From DATFDN01 sp963762525 (GTDB lineage Bacteria > Pseudomonadota > Alphaproteobacteria > Acetobacterales > Acetobacteraceae), in NCBI GenBank assembly GCA_963762525.1, contig CAVXKT010000011.1, positions 558,001-622,000 on the forward strand: a stretch of DNA of 64,000 nucleotides, given 5' to 3'. Below, in pieces: positions 18,221 to 28,626 of the stretch (positions are counted from its first letter, which is position 1; each line of letters opens with the position of its first letter). The notes beneath the pieces were generated by a model. The model saw only the letters and a program-made list of their open reading frames with translations. It was not told where the DNA came from and did no database searches. Position numbers and translations under genes: made by a program.

Positions 18221-19195
18221 AGCGCCGGCGCGGAGGCCGGGGTCGGCGATGCTCGAATCCGCCCGGGCGATCCGCATTCGCAGATCCGCGGCGAGCGGTC
18301 GGACATTGCTCGCGCGAAGGATGCTGAGATGCGTCCCCGGGACGTCGACGACCGTCGCCGCGGGAGCGATTCTGCGCCACACGCGCCCGACCTGGGGCAA
18401 TCGCAGCAGTGGTCTGATCCGGGCCTCGTAAGCGACCACGGCGCCGGCATACGGCTTCGGCGTATACTCCAGCAGCGCATTATAGAGGCGCTTCATGAAC
18501 GCCTGCTGGTCGGCCGGGTATCGGGACAGATCCATGAAGCCCTCAACCAGGAGACCGTTGGCGATGCACCGCTCCGCCGGGCTGCTTGAGCCGCGCCCGA
18601 AGCGCGCGAGAAGCTTTTTGCCGGCTCGCCCGGCCAAGGCCAACGCCGCACCGGCACGCCCCAGCTCCTCGCCCCGCAGCCAGCCCGCAACATTGCCGAT
18701 GACCTCGAGCAGATAGACCGGATGCCAGCCGCGATAGGCTGCGCTTGAGTTCTCCGGTGCGGCGTCCATCGCCACGAACAGTCCGACATCGCGTCCACGG
18801 GCGCGCAGCTGCTGCGCGATCTCAAGACCAATGATCGCACCGGCCGACCATCCGCCGAGCAGGAACCGGCCGCTCGGCTGAAATCTCATGAGCGCCTCGG
18901 CATAATAGCCGGCAATCGTCTCCACCGACCGGCCGAACGCCTGCTCCGACATTCGCGTTCGCGGCGCCTGAATGCCGTAGAACCGCACCTCGGGCAGCAA
19001 CGCCGCCAAATGCTGAAAGTCCGTCCCGCCCGCACCGGACAGCGAGTGAACGCAATAGAAGGCGGGACCGCGCAGGCTGGTGTCGCCGACAGCCTCGTTG
19101 ATCGGAAATACGATCGTTTCGGCGTTCCTGGAGGTTCTCGCAAACAACGCGGTCAGCGCGGCGCGGTCACGGGGGAGGTCCGGCGGGATCTCCAT
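18113..19195 (-). CDS. Thioesterase (alpha/beta hydrolase, NRPS/PKS TE type)
   Basis: It is predicted to release an acyl or peptidyl chain from a carrier protein. It begins its core with F-Y-C-V-H-S-L-S-G-A-G-G, has the nucleophile elbow G-G-W-S-A-G, a later D-A-A-P acidic region and the catalytic His in V-P-G-T-H-L-S-I-L. These are the features of discrete or integrated NRPS/PKS thioesterases. The last about 35 codons (after A-D-L-R-M-R-I) lie antisense to the membrane-protein gene and look unlike the family, so an indel near 18220 probably hides the true stop. It has no attached carrier or condensation domain, so it should act with the ACP 5 kb away. Confidence 0.82.
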   Translation of the reverse strand: MEIPPDLPRDRAALTALFARTSRNAETIVFPINEAVGDTSLRGPAFYCVHSLSGAGGTDFQHLAALLPEVRFYGIQAPRTRMSEQAFGRSVETIAGYYAEALMRFQPSGRFLLGGWSAGAIIGLEIAQQLRARGRDVGLFVAMDAAPENSSAAYRGWHPVYLLEVIGNVAGWLRGEELGRAGAALALAGRAGKKLLARFGRGSSSPAERCIANGLLVEGFMDLSRYPADQQAFMKRLYNALLEYTPKPYAGAVVAYEARIRPLLRLPQVGRVWRRIAPAATVVDVPGTHLSILRASNVRPLAADLRMRIARADSSIADPGLRAGASGAIAAGEQRVAPHRAERGGSRKQGPSKASPAKGQ

Positions 19196-19285
19196 GCATC
19201 CACCATTGTATGTTTCGGAACAGCAATTATGTAGCTGATCGCGCGTCGGGTCAATCCCGACTTCACCTCGGGCCGCGGATTACCT

Positions 19286-19801
19286 CTAGCGGTCGTAAGC
19301 GACCAGCGCCTCGCAGTGCACGTCGAGCCGCGCCCGCCCGCCGAGGAAACTCAGCTCGATCAGCGCCGCCGCCGCCGGCACCACCGCCCCGACCCGGCGC
19401 AGCAGCGCGATGCCCGCCGCCATGGTGCCGCCGGTCGCGAGCAGATCGTCCACCACCACCACGCGCTGACCGGGGGCGATGGCGTCGGCCTGGATCTCGA
19501 TCCGATCCGATCCGTATTCCAGCGCATAGTCGAGCCCGATGGTCTCGCCCGGCAGCTTGCCGCGCTTGCGCAGCATCACGAAGCCGCAGCCGAGCTTGAG
19601 CGCGAGCGGCGCCGCGATCAGGAAGCCCCGGCTTTCCACCCCCGCCAGCAGATCGGGCTGGTACGCCCGCACCGCCTTCGCCATCCGCCCCATCGCCACC
19701 TGCCATGCGTCGGCATCGCGCAGCAGGGTCGAGATGTCGTAAAACAGGATGCCCGGCTTGGGAAAGTCCGGGATGCCGCGAATGTGGTCCTTCAGGTCCA
19801 T
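19286..19801 (-). CDS. apt: Adenine phosphoribosyltransferase
   Basis: It converts adenine and PRPP to AMP in purine salvage. The 171-residue protein shows D-F-P-K-P-G-I-L-F-Y-D-I at the N-terminus, the E-S-R-G-F loop and the PRPP motif V-V-V-V-D-D-L-L-A-T-G-G-T. It is an ordinary housekeeping gene with an intact frame and no obvious operon partner. Confidence 0.95.
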   Translation of the reverse strand: MDLKDHIRGIPDFPKPGILFYDISTLLRDADAWQVAMGRMAKAVRAYQPDLLAGVESRGFLIAAPLALKLGCGFVMLRKRGKLPGETIGLDYALEYGSDRIEIQADAIAPGQRVVVVDDLLATGGTMAAGIALLRRVGAVVPAAAALIELSFLGGRARLDVHCEALVAYDR

Positions 19802-19898
19802 GCCGGCCGCCCCCGGATGCGTGCCGCTGCTTTAGGGCCGGAACGGCGGGGCGGCAACCGGCCGCGCCCCCGAATGGAGATGACGGTCCCGATCGGCG

Positions 19899-20727
19899 TC
19901 AAGATCCGTCGTCCGGGGTTTGCGGGATGCCGGTGAAGGCCTCCTTCCACGTCCCGAGCTTGGCCTCGGCGTCGCGCCATTCGAGCACGTTCTCGCTGCC
20001 GCGATAGATCGCGAACGCCCGCAGCTCGCGGAGAAAATACGCGATCTGTGCGTCCGGTCGGTGCTGGGAGGGTTGATAGCGGTTCCAGTGCACGAGCTGC
20101 TTCAGCGGCCGGCGGTAACGTTCGCATCACTTGTTTCTCGGGATAGCCCACCGGGATGGTGGCGATCGCTTCCATATACCCGGGATAGCCCAGCAGTGCC
20201 CGCAGCTCCTCGTTGGTGGTCCGCTCGCCGCCGCCCGACAGCCAGGCGGAGGTGAGGCCGGATGCGGTCACGCCGAGCTGAAGGTTCTGCACCACCGCGC
20301 CTAGCGAGGCGAGATAGATGCGCTCGTTGTTCGCGGCGTATTCGGATTCGTATTCCGGCATCGAGGCTTGCGGGAAGCAGCACTTCCAGCGCGGATCGCC
20401 GAGCACGACGAAGATGGCGACGGTATTGGCGAGATAGGTCTTCTTGACCGCCGGGAAGCCCTTGGCGTGGTCGACCAACCGCTGCGACTGGCGAACGAAA
20501 ACGTCGCGCACCCGCCGGCGCATCTCCGGCTCATCCACGATCACGATATCGAAGCACTGCGCGTTCGCTCCGGTCGGCGCCCAGCGTCCGCACTCGGCGA
20601 TCCGCAACAGCATCTCGCGCGGCACGCTGCGGCCCTTCTCGAACCGGCGCACGCTGCGCCGGCGCCGAATGACGGTCAGTAGTTCGTCCGAATGAAGCGG
20701 AGGCGTTGCTTCCAATGAATTGGACAT
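19899..20727 (-). CDS. Nitroreductase family FMN oxidoreductase (one frame break)
   Basis: It is a flavin reductase/nitroreductase fold protein. R-R-R-R-S-V-R-R-F near the N-terminus is the FMN phosphate-binding motif, followed by A-P-T-G-A-N-A-Q and, about 100 residues later, L-A-S-L-G-A-V-V-Q-N-L. The start at M-S-N-S-L was chosen over an ATG 16 codons earlier because the family N-terminus begins there. After V-G-Y-P-E the frame shifts near 20108 (one extra base), and the C-terminal 65 residues continue in the next frame to a stop at 19899. The substrate is unknown. It is divergent from the aminotransferase/UgpB pair. Confidence 0.82.
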
Positions 20728-20863
20728 CGCTGTTACCTCCGGGCCGCCCTCAGGCGGCGCCCAGGCTGCCGGCACTCGGTTTGTGGGTCAACGCGACGAA
20801 TCCGAGTCGCGCCGGTTCCTATGCGCGGCGCCGGCGTGATAGGATCGGATCAAGGGGGCTGTC

Positions 20864-22221
20864 ATGGACGGGTCACGGGGCAACGCCGATGTCGATGCCG
20901 CGCTGGCGGAGGCGAAGCAGGCCTATACGTCGCGCAATCCGAAAAGCCTGGCGCGGCACGTCGAAGCCACCGCCGTCATGCCCGGCGGCAACACCCGCAC
21001 GGTCCTGCACTACGAGCCGTTCCCGATCGCCGTCGCCAACGCCGAGGGCTGCCGGCTGCGCGACCTCGACGGGGCCGAGTATGTCGATTTCCTGGGCGAG
21101 TACACCGCCGGCATCTACGGCCACTCGCATCCGGTGATCCGCGCGGCGGTGGAGCGGGCGCTCGCCGACGGCATCAACTACGGCGCGCACAATCTGCTCG
21201 AGGCGCGGTTCGCGCGCGCCGTCGCCGACCGCTTCGGGCTGCAACGTCTGCGCTTCACCAATTCCGGAACCGAGGCCAATCTGATGGCGCTGTCGCTCGC
21301 CCGCGCCTTCACCGGACGGGCGAAGATCATGGCCTTCGGCGGCGGCTATCACGGCGCGGTCTTCACCTTCGCCGGCGGCGGCAATCGCATCAACGCGCCG
21401 TTCGACTTCGTGCTCGCGCCGTACAACGACACCGACGCGACGGTGGCGCTGATCGAGAACCATGGGAGCGATCTGGCGGCGGTGATCCTGGAGCCGATGC
21501 TGGGCGGCGGCGGCTGCATCGCCGCCGATTCCGATTTTCTGCACGCGATCCGCGCGGCGAGCGCGCGCACCGGCGCGCTCATGGTGCTCGACGAGGTGAT
21601 GACCTCGCGCCTGGCACCGCACGGGCTGGGGCGCGCGCGCGGCATCACGCCCGATCTGATGACGCTCGGCAAATATGTGGGCGGCGGGATGTCGTTCGGC
21701 GCCTTCGGCGGACGCGCCGACATTCTGGACCTGTTCGACCCGCGCCGAGCCGACGCGCTGCCGCACGCCGGCACCTTCAACAACAACGTGCTGACGATGT
21801 CGGCGGGGCTCGCCGGCATCACCGAGGTGTACACGCCCGAAGCCTGCGCGGCCCTGAACGCGCGCGGCGAGGCGCTGCGCGCGCGGCTGAATGCGCTCTG
21901 CGCGGGCGCGCCGATCCAGTTCACCGGCATCGGCTCGATGCTCGCCATCCACACCGCAAGCGGCCCGATCCGCTCGCCCGCCGACGCCGCGCAGCGAGGA
22001 CGCCAAGCTGAAGGAGCTGTTCTTCTTCGACATGCTGGCCGCCGGCATCTGGCTCGCCCGGCGCGGCATGATCGACGCTCAGCCTGCCGATCGGCGATGC
22101 CGAATGCGATCAGCTGGCGGGCGCCGTCGAGGAGTTCCTCTCGGGCCGCCGATCGCTGCTGCGCTACCGCCGCCGCCAGCCGTTGCCTGAAGACCCACCA
22201 CCCGGGAGCAACCGAAGATGA
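20864..22221 (+). CDS. Class III aminotransferase, glutamate-1-semialdehyde-aminomutase-like (two frame breaks)
   Basis: It is a PLP enzyme of the GSAM/omega-aminotransferase group. Motifs are M-P-G-G-N-T-R near the start, F-T-N-S-G-T-E-A-N, Y-H-G-A, D-E-V-M-T-S-R and the PLP lysine in T-L-G-K-Y-V-G-G-G. It is not a clear HemL. The active-site loop and its pairing with a sugar-type binding protein suggest a catabolic or specialised role. The frame changes near 21995 and 22077 (one extra base each), and the C-terminus then ends at 22221. That stop overlaps the ugpB-like start codon as ATGA, confirming the reconstruction and a two-gene operon. Confidence 0.84.
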
Positions 22222-23557
22222 AGCGCCGCACCCTTCTGGCCGGCACCGCCGCGCTGAGCGCCGGGACGCTGTTGCACGCCGCCCGTGCGCAAGGGAACAA
22301 AACCCGGATCGTGTTCTGGCACGCGATGACCAGCGCGCTCGGCGAGCAGCTCGGCAAGTTGGTCGCGGGCTTCAACGCCAGCCAGAACGCGGTGGAGGTG
22401 GAGGCGGTCTATAAGGGCGGCTATTCGGACGTGCTGACGACCGTCATCGCCGCCTACCGGGCCGGCCAGGCACCGCATCTGGCGCAAATCTTCGAGGTCG
22501 GGACGGAGACCATGATCGCCGCCGGCAAGGCGGTCCGCTACGCCGCCGAGCTGATCGCCAAGGACGGCGCGCCGATCGACCCGAGCGCGTTCATCCCCGC
22601 CGTGCGCGGCTATTACGCGCTGCCGGACGGGCGCATGGCCTCGCAGCCCTTCAACTCGTCGACCGCGATCCTCTGGTACAGCAAGGACGCGTTCCGCACC
22701 TGCCGGGCTCGACCCGGAAAAGCCGCCCGCCACCTGGAACGAGCTGCAAAGCGGCGGCGCGCGCCATCCGCGACAAGAAGGCGGCCGAGATCCCGGTCAT
22801 CAGCTCCTGGTTCTCCTGGATTCAGTTGGAGCAGTTCAGCGCCATCCACAACATCCCGTTTGCGTCCGAAGGCGACGGCTTCGACGGGCTGGGGGCGGAG
22901 CTGCGCATCAACACCGAACCGCACGTGGCGCACATCCAGCGGCTGCTCGACATGGGCAAGGAGGGCACCTTCAAATACACCGGCCGCGACAACGTGCCCG
23001 ATCCGATCCTGCTCGGCGGCAAGGCGGGAATGGCGTTCAACTCGTCGGGGATGCGGGGCGACTTGGTCAAGAGCGCCAAATTCGATTGGGCGCCGGCGTA
23101 TCTCCCGTACGACCCGGCGCTCATCAAGTCGCCGATCAACTCCATCATCGGCGGCGCCAGCATCTGGACCCTGACGGCGCCGAACCGGACCGAGAATGAA
23201 TACAAGGCCGCCGGGCAATTCCTCGGCTATCTGTCGCGGCCGGAGAATGTCGCCGCCTGGGCGGAGGCGACCGGCTATGTGCCGGTCACGGTGCCCGGTC
23301 AGCAGATGATGGAAAAGGATGGTTTCTTCCGGAAGAATCCCGGCGCCGACCTGCCGATAAAGCAGCTGGAGCGCGGCGAGGTGACGCAATATTCGCGCGG
23401 CATCCGGCTGGGGCGACTGGTTGAGATTCGCAACATCATCTACGAGGAGGTGGAGAAGGCGTTCCAGGGCCAGCAGGACGCCAAGGCGGCGATGGACGCC
23501 GCGACCCGGCGGGGCAACGTGGTGCTGCGGCAATTCCAGCGGGCGGAAAAGGCGTGA
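22218..23557 (+). CDS. ABC transporter substrate-binding protein, UgpB-like (two frame breaks)
   Basis: It is an extracellular solute-binding protein resembling the glycerol-3-phosphate binder UgpB. Its start M-K-R-R-T-L-L-A-G-T-A-A-L-S-A-G is a twin-arginine or Sec signal. I-V-F-W-H-A-M and V-Y-K-G-G-Y-S-D-V are characteristic of UgpB. Frame changes near 22697 and 22752 (one extra base each) rejoin into a protein of about 445 residues that ends normally. No ABC permease or ATPase gene follows, so it is an orphan binding protein here, translationally coupled to the aminotransferase. The ligand is uncertain. Confidence 0.83.
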
Positions 23558-23590
23558 ACCCCGCGCCCATGGCGGGCGTGAACTGCGCGT

Positions 23591-23971
23591 TTAAGGCGCG
23601 ACGTGGAGCCGAATTCGCACGATCCGTGCCGGTCGGTCCGGCTCCCACTGCCGGGCGAGCCGGGCGGTGATTACATAATCACCGGCGGCCCCGGCCTCGA
23701 CCTGCAAATGGGCTCCGGTGCCGGCGCCGATCGCCGCCTTCGGGTCGACCGGCCGGGGCGGCCCGTCGGCCACTTGGCGTATGCCGGCCGGCAGCTCGAG
23801 CCGCCACACATAGCCGGTTGCGGGTCCGCGCGCGATCGGCAGCTCGATCGGCGCGCCGGGCTTGCCGTCCACGTGCAATTCCTCGACGGGAACCGATTGC
23901 GACATTTCCGCCACCCGAGCTGATTGCGCGATGCAGACCGCCACGACCGGCGGCGGAGAGCAGATGATCAT
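23591..23971 (-). CDS. Chagasin-like cysteine protease inhibitor (I42 family)
   Basis: It is a small protein predicted to inhibit papain-family proteases. The loop G-P-A-T-G-Y-V-W matches the chagasin N-P-T-T-G-Y/F-x-W motif, and a later R-Q-W-E-P stands where the R-P-W loop is expected. It ends with the alternating hydrophobic strand R-I-V-R-I-R-L-H-V. The first 22 residues are atypical and a start at 23905 (M-S-Q-S-V-P-V-E-E) is equally possible; no convincing signal peptide is visible. It is divergent from the papain-like protease gene starting 85 bp away, so the two probably form an enzyme/inhibitor pair. Confidence 0.75.
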   Translation of the reverse strand: MIICSPPPVVAVCIAQSARVAEMSQSVPVEELHVDGKPGAPIELPIARGPATGYVWRLELPAGIRQVADGPPRPVDPKAAIGAGTGAHLQVEAGAAGDYVITARLARQWEPDRPARIVRIRLHVAP

Positions 23972-24055
23972 ATTTCATCTCCGATGATAAGAATTAGGTT
24001 GCAAATTTTGCCGTTCCCGGCTTAGCTTTTGCCAAGCCCGATTGGGGAGGCGAAC

Positions 24056-26229
24056 ATGGCGCTCGATCCGGTGGTGCTGCAAAAGGCCATTCACGACGCC
24101 GGATTTACCTGGACGGTGCGCACGCCGAGCGCGAACGAACGCCACGGTCTCGGCCGATTGCCGCCCGATCCGCAGCATGTCCAGCAGGCGATCACGGTTG
24201 CGCAAGGCCTGTTGCAATCGGGGAAGATGCTGCGTTCTCTCGATCAGACACAGCGCGGGCCGGAGGCGGCCGCCGCGGCTGCGCCCGCGACGACGACTTT
24301 GCCCAAGGATATGGATTGGCGAACGCACGGCATCATCGGCCCGGTGCTCGATCAGGGCTGGTGCGGCTCCTGCGTGTCGTTCTGCACCACCGGCCTCGCC
24401 TCGGCGATGGGGTGGCTGGAGCTGGGCGTGCGCAACCTCACCCTCTCGCCTGCGGATCAGCATTTCTGCTCCTCCCACGGCGCCAATTGCGGCGGCTGGA
24501 ACGAGGCGGACGCGCTCGGCCAGATCAAGTCGCGCGGCGTCGTCACCGAGGACGTGTTCCCCTACATGTCGGCGTTCGACAATCCGCCGAAGGGCAATCC
24601 GAGCCCTGATGATCCGGAACATCTCTGGCTCGCCTATTGTCGGGGCGAGGTGAACCGCAAGGAGCGCCGTTACCGGATCGCGGACTACAGCGCCTGGCCG
24701 TCGAAAATGTCCGGCTTGTCGGTCGATGCCCGCAAATACTATCTCGCCAATTTCGGGCCGATGGCGATGGCCTTCACGGTCTATGACGATTTCTACAGTT
24801 ACGGCGGCGGCCTGTACAAGCACGTCATGGGAAATGCGGATGGCGGGCACTGCGTGCTGGTGGTCGGCTACTCGGACACCAATCAAGCCTGGATATGCCG
24901 TAACTCCTGGGGGACCAATTTCGGCGGCTCCGTGCACCCGGACGGCACCGGCGGCGGCTATTTCATGATCGCCTACGGCGACAGCAACATCGACGACACC
25001 TTCTACGGCTGCCACGGCATCCTGGTGCCGCCGCAGTCGCGGCTCGCGCAGCGCGTCGGCGACCTGGACGGCGACGGCGAGACCGAGGTCCTTGTCACCA
25101 GCCCTTGGGGGATCGGCATCCTCAAGCAGGCGGGGGCGACCATGGCGGCGCCGATGATGGCGCCGAACGGCACCCGCTTCGGCGGCTGGCTGCTCAACAC
25201 CGGCGACAACACGATCGGCCCGCTCGCCGATTTCGACCGCGACGGCCGCGACGAGATTTTCGTCAGCAGCCCCTGGGGCATCGGCATCCTCAAGCTCGCC
25301 GGCAATACGCTCGGCGCACTGACGATGGCGGCCAACGGCACCAAGCTCGGCGGCTGGACGCTGAACACCGCGACCGATCAATTCGGGCCGGTCGGCGATT
25401 TCGACGGCGACGGGCATTGCGAAATCCTGGTCCGCAACCGGCGCCAGCCTCGGCATCCTCAAATTGGCCGGGGCATCGCTCGGCGCGCTCTTGGTCGCCA
25501 GCAACGGCACGACGGTTCGGCGACTGGCTGCTCGATCTCTCGAACAACGATTTCGGGCCGGCCGCCGATCTGGACGGCGATCGCCGGGACGAGATCTTCG
25601 TCGCGAGCCCCTGGGGTGTCGGCATGCTGAAACTCGCCGGCAATGCGATGACCTGCCCGATGCTGCACCCGAACGGCACGCGGTTCGGGGCCTGGAACCT
25701 GAACACCGCCGACAACAGCTTCGGCGAGGCGGGCGACTATGACGGCGACGGGCGGGCGGAGATTCTCGTCACCAGCCCGTGGGGCGTCGGCACCCTGAAA
25801 CTCGCCGGCAACACCATGACCTGCCCGATGATGCAGCCGAACGGCACCCGCTTCGGCGGCTGGAACCTGAACACCGCGGATAATCAGTTCGGCCCGGCCG
25901 CCGACTTCGACGGCGATGGCGTGGTGGAGCTGGCGGTCACGAGCCCCTGGGGTGTCGGCATTCTCAAATGCGCAGGCGCGACCATGTCCTGCCCGATGCT
26001 GCAACCGAACGGCACCCGCTTCGGCGGCTGGCTGCTGAACACAGCCGACAACCAGATCGGGCTCGCCGGCCGCTACGACGGCGGACGCCCGGCCGAGCTG
26101 TTCGTGACCAGCCCGTGGGGCGTCGGCATCCTGAAACTGTCGGGAAACAGCATGGCCTGCCCGATGCTGCAACCGAACGGCACGCGTTTCGGCCAATGGT
26201 TACTGAACACCGCCGATAACGAGTTTTAG
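24056..26229 (+). CDS. Papain-like (C1A) cysteine protease with a seven-repeat FG-GAP-type propeller (two frame breaks)
   Basis: Residues about 1-90 resemble a propeptide. The peptidase domain follows, with the oxyanion/nucleophile segment D-Q-G-W-C-G-S-C, catalytic His in D-G-G-H-C-V-L-V-V-G-Y and Asn in C-R-N-S-W-G-T-N. From about residue 335 come seven repeats of about 57 residues of the form (A/G)-D-x-D-G-D-G...E-I-x-V-T-S-P-W-G-V-G-I-L-K. These look like calcium-binding FG-GAP/VCBS blades of a seven-bladed propeller. GGGGAGG precedes the ATG. Frame changes near 25437 and 25515 (one extra base each) both fall in repeat 3. No signal peptide is visible, so the export route is unknown. Confidence 0.86.
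25052..26229 (+). repeat. Seven tandem 171-bp repeats encoding propeller blades
   Basis: The Asp-rich metal-loop codons recur near 25060, 25231, 25402, 25570, 25737, 25908 and 26079, close to a 171-bp period. Blades 4-7 share P-M-x-x-P-N-G-T-R-F-G-x-W almost unchanged, which suggests recent duplication. The period corresponds to 57 residues and keeps the reading frame, so blade number could change without disrupting the gene. Confidence 0.75.
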
Positions 26230-26262
26230 ACTCATACCAAGCGGCGGATGCTCCGATTCTTT

Positions 26263-26359
26263 CGTCATCGCGAGCAGCCGCTTGCGGCGGCGTGGCGATC
26301 CAGGCGAGCAGCACCGTGCGGTGGGCCTGGATTGCTTCGCCTCCGGCTCGCAATGACGG
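26263..26359. repeat. Palindromic intergenic repeat (REP/RPE-like)
   Basis: The two ends read CGTCATCGCGAGC and GCTCGCAATGACGG, with inner arms GCGATCCAGG and CCTGGATTGC. Together they form an imperfect hairpin of about 40 bp per arm. This 'GTCATTGCGAG...CAATCC' palindrome is a known type of dispersed repeat in alphaproteobacteria. It sits between the protease stop and the convergent aspartoacylase-family gene and may act as a transcription stop. Confidence 0.7.
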
Positions 26360-26396
26360 CGCCCCGGCAAACGGCCAGAGCAACGGGCGGCTGGTA

Positions 26397-27357
26397 TCAG
26401 ACGAACCGCGCGAGCCGCACCGCGGTGTGGCCGCGGCTCGGGCGCAGGCTCGGCATCACCAGCAGGCAGTCGTCATGCGGGGTGCGGATCTCGGCGGCGC
26501 CGTCCAGCGCGATCAAGGTGTTGCGCCTAGGAATGACGTCGCCGCCGCGCCAGGGCTGGACGAAGGCGAAGCTGCCGGTGCTCGCCGTCACCGCCCTGGT
26601 CACCTCGGCCACCATTTGGCGGGGGCGGCGCGCGCGCAGCGGCAGCGCCGGATGTTCGGCGATCATCTCCAGATGGCGCAACAGCCCGGCGATGGTGGCG
26701 AGCGCGCAGTCCACCGTCGTCGGCTCCCAGTGCTGGCCCGCCTCCACCAGATTCGCCGCATAAGGGGTAGCGGGGTCGCTGAAGCGCGGGTAGTCGATGA
26801 TGCGCGGGCCGCCGGCATGGCCGCGATCGGAAACCACGAGACGCGGAATGCCGATGCCGCGCGCCAGCAGCCGGCCCTTGTCGGTGCCGCCGCTCAGCAT
26901 CAGCGGATCCGATGCCCACAGCATCGAATGCAGATCGAGCAGCACGTCCACGCTGTCGATCAGGGGCCGGATTTCGCGCGCGCGCGCGAGTTCGCTCGAT
27001 CGGCGCGGCCCGTCCAGCACCACCGGATCCCAGACCCGGTTCATATCCTCGTCGAAGAACCGCGACAACGTCGGCTGGCGCGGATCGAAGCGTGCGAACG
27101 CGTCGAGATTGACGAAGCCGAAGGTGATCTTGCCCGCGCGCGGGAGCAAGTCCCGCGCGCAACAGCCGATCGAGCGCGATGGCGCCGGCGATCTCGTTGC
27201 CGTGCGACAGCGCAAGCAGCGCCACATGCGGGCCCGGCAGCTTGCCCGGACGCGTCGTGAAACCCCGGATTCCGGTATTGCCCGACCGCCATTCGCCGAT
27301 ATCGGGCGCGGCGAGCCGGACATCGAAGCGCGGCAGCAGCGTAGCGATCTCCGACAT
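26397..27357 (-). CDS. Succinylglutamate desuccinylase/aspartoacylase family metallohydrolase (one frame break)
   Basis: It is a zinc-dependent amidohydrolase of the M14-like AstE/aspartoacylase group. The zinc His/Glu motif is in A-L-S-H-G-N-E-I-A-G, with a later L-L-D-L-H-S-M supplying the second His. The start is the ATG that leaves one base after the argE-like stop. The frame changes near 27153 (one extra base), giving about 319 residues. It is transcribed after argE-like gene direction and lies immediately beside it, so the pair may deacylate N-acyl amino acids together. The exact substrate is unknown. Confidence 0.83.
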
Positions 27358-27358
27358 G

Positions 27359-28541
27359 CTACGCCGCCAGCCGGTCGGCAAGCTTGCGGATGAAGGCGTC
27401 GCAGGCGGCAAGCTCGCTCTCGGCGATCCATTCGTCCGGCTGATGCGCCTGCGCGACGTCGCCGGGACCGCAAACGATGGTCGGAATGCCGGCCGCCTGA
27501 TAGAACCCGCCCTCGGTGCCGTAGCTCACCTTGCCGGTGCTGTTGGCGCCGGTGAGCTGGCGCACCAGCGCCGCCAGCTCATGATCGGGCGGCAGCGACA
27601 TGCCCAGCATCTCGGCCCGCACCTCGTAGGTGAAGCCGCATTCGGGGCCGATCGCGCGCATCGGCGGCTCGATCTGCGCGCCGATGTGGGCGCGCAGGCG
27701 GTCCAGCTCGCCGGCGGCATCGTCGCCGGGTATGGCCCGCCACTCCACCATGAACTCGGCATGTTCGGGGATCATGTTGAGAACCGTGCCGCCGTGCACG
27801 GTTCCGACATGGATGGTGGTGTGCGGCGGATCAAAGCCGTCCTCGAACGGGCCATGCGCGGCGAAGCGTCGCGCCTCGGCAACGACATGGGCGATTGCCT
27901 CGGCCGCGGCCTGCACCGCGTTCACGCCCTTGGCCGGCTGGCTCGAATGCCCCGCCTTGCCGCGCACCCGCACCGCCACGTCGAGCTTGCCCTTATGCGC
28001 CAGGATCGGCTGCATTCCCGACGGCTCGCCGACGATGCAGAACGAAGGTGCAAGCCCCGATTCTGCCGAGATCGGCGATCAGCCGCTGCGCGCCCGCACA
28101 GGTCACCTCCTCGTCGTAGGTGATGAACAGATGCAGCGGTCTGGCGAGCCCGCGCGCCCGCAAGCTCGGCACCGCCGCCAGGCAGGCGGCGACGAAGCCC
28201 TTCATGTCGCAGGCGCCGCGCGCATAGAGCTTGCTCTGCGCACGGCGGAGCGCGAACGGATCGGCGCTCCAGGTCTGGCCGTCCACCGGCACCGTGTCCA
28301 CATGACCCGACAGCGCGATGCCGCCCCGCTCCGGCGGGCCGATGATCGCGTGCAGATTGGCCTTGTTGCCGGCATCATCGGTGCTGACGCGATAGGGCAC
28401 GCCGTGGCGGTCCAGCAGCTCGCGCACGAAGCCGATCAGCGGCAGGTTGGAGTTGCGGCTCGTGGTGTCGAACCCCACCAGGCGCGCCAGGATTTCGGCG
28501 GTGGTCGGTGTAACGCCAGCGGCTTGTTCCTGCATGGGCAC
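27359..28541 (-). CDS. argE: Acetylornithine deacetylase-like M20 metallopeptidase (one frame break)
   Basis: It is predicted to remove the acetyl group of N-acetylornithine in arginine synthesis, or of a related N-acyl amino acid. M20 landmarks are L-S-G-H-V-D-T-V-P-V (zinc His), the bridging Asp in G-A-C-D-M-K-G-F, Y-D-E-E-V-T (catalytic Glu/Glu), H-S-S-Q-P in the lid domain and A-H-Q-P-D-E-W near the end. The frame changes near 28050, where one extra base hides the expected G-E-P-S-G motif; the repaired protein is about 393 residues. The start is M-P-M-Q-E-Q; the second Met (28535) is also possible. argB lies 26 kb away, so it is not in an arginine operon. Confidence 0.86.
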
Positions 28542-28626
28542 AGTCTATACCGCTCGCGCGCAGCGGCAACCGCTGCTCCCGGAGGGCGGCCGGTTGCCGG
28601 ATGGCGAAAAGGAAAGATGTCGCGCA

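Noticed and set aside
20873..22069. A 398-codon open frame antisense to the aminotransferase
   Set aside because: It has the same shadow composition and no recognisable domain, while the plus strand carries a clear PLP enzyme.
22690..22760. Selenocysteine or other recoding in further broken genes
   Set aside because: All other interrupted genes change reading frame rather than meet one in-frame TGA, so they are indels; only the redoxin gene has a TGA with matching frame on both sides.
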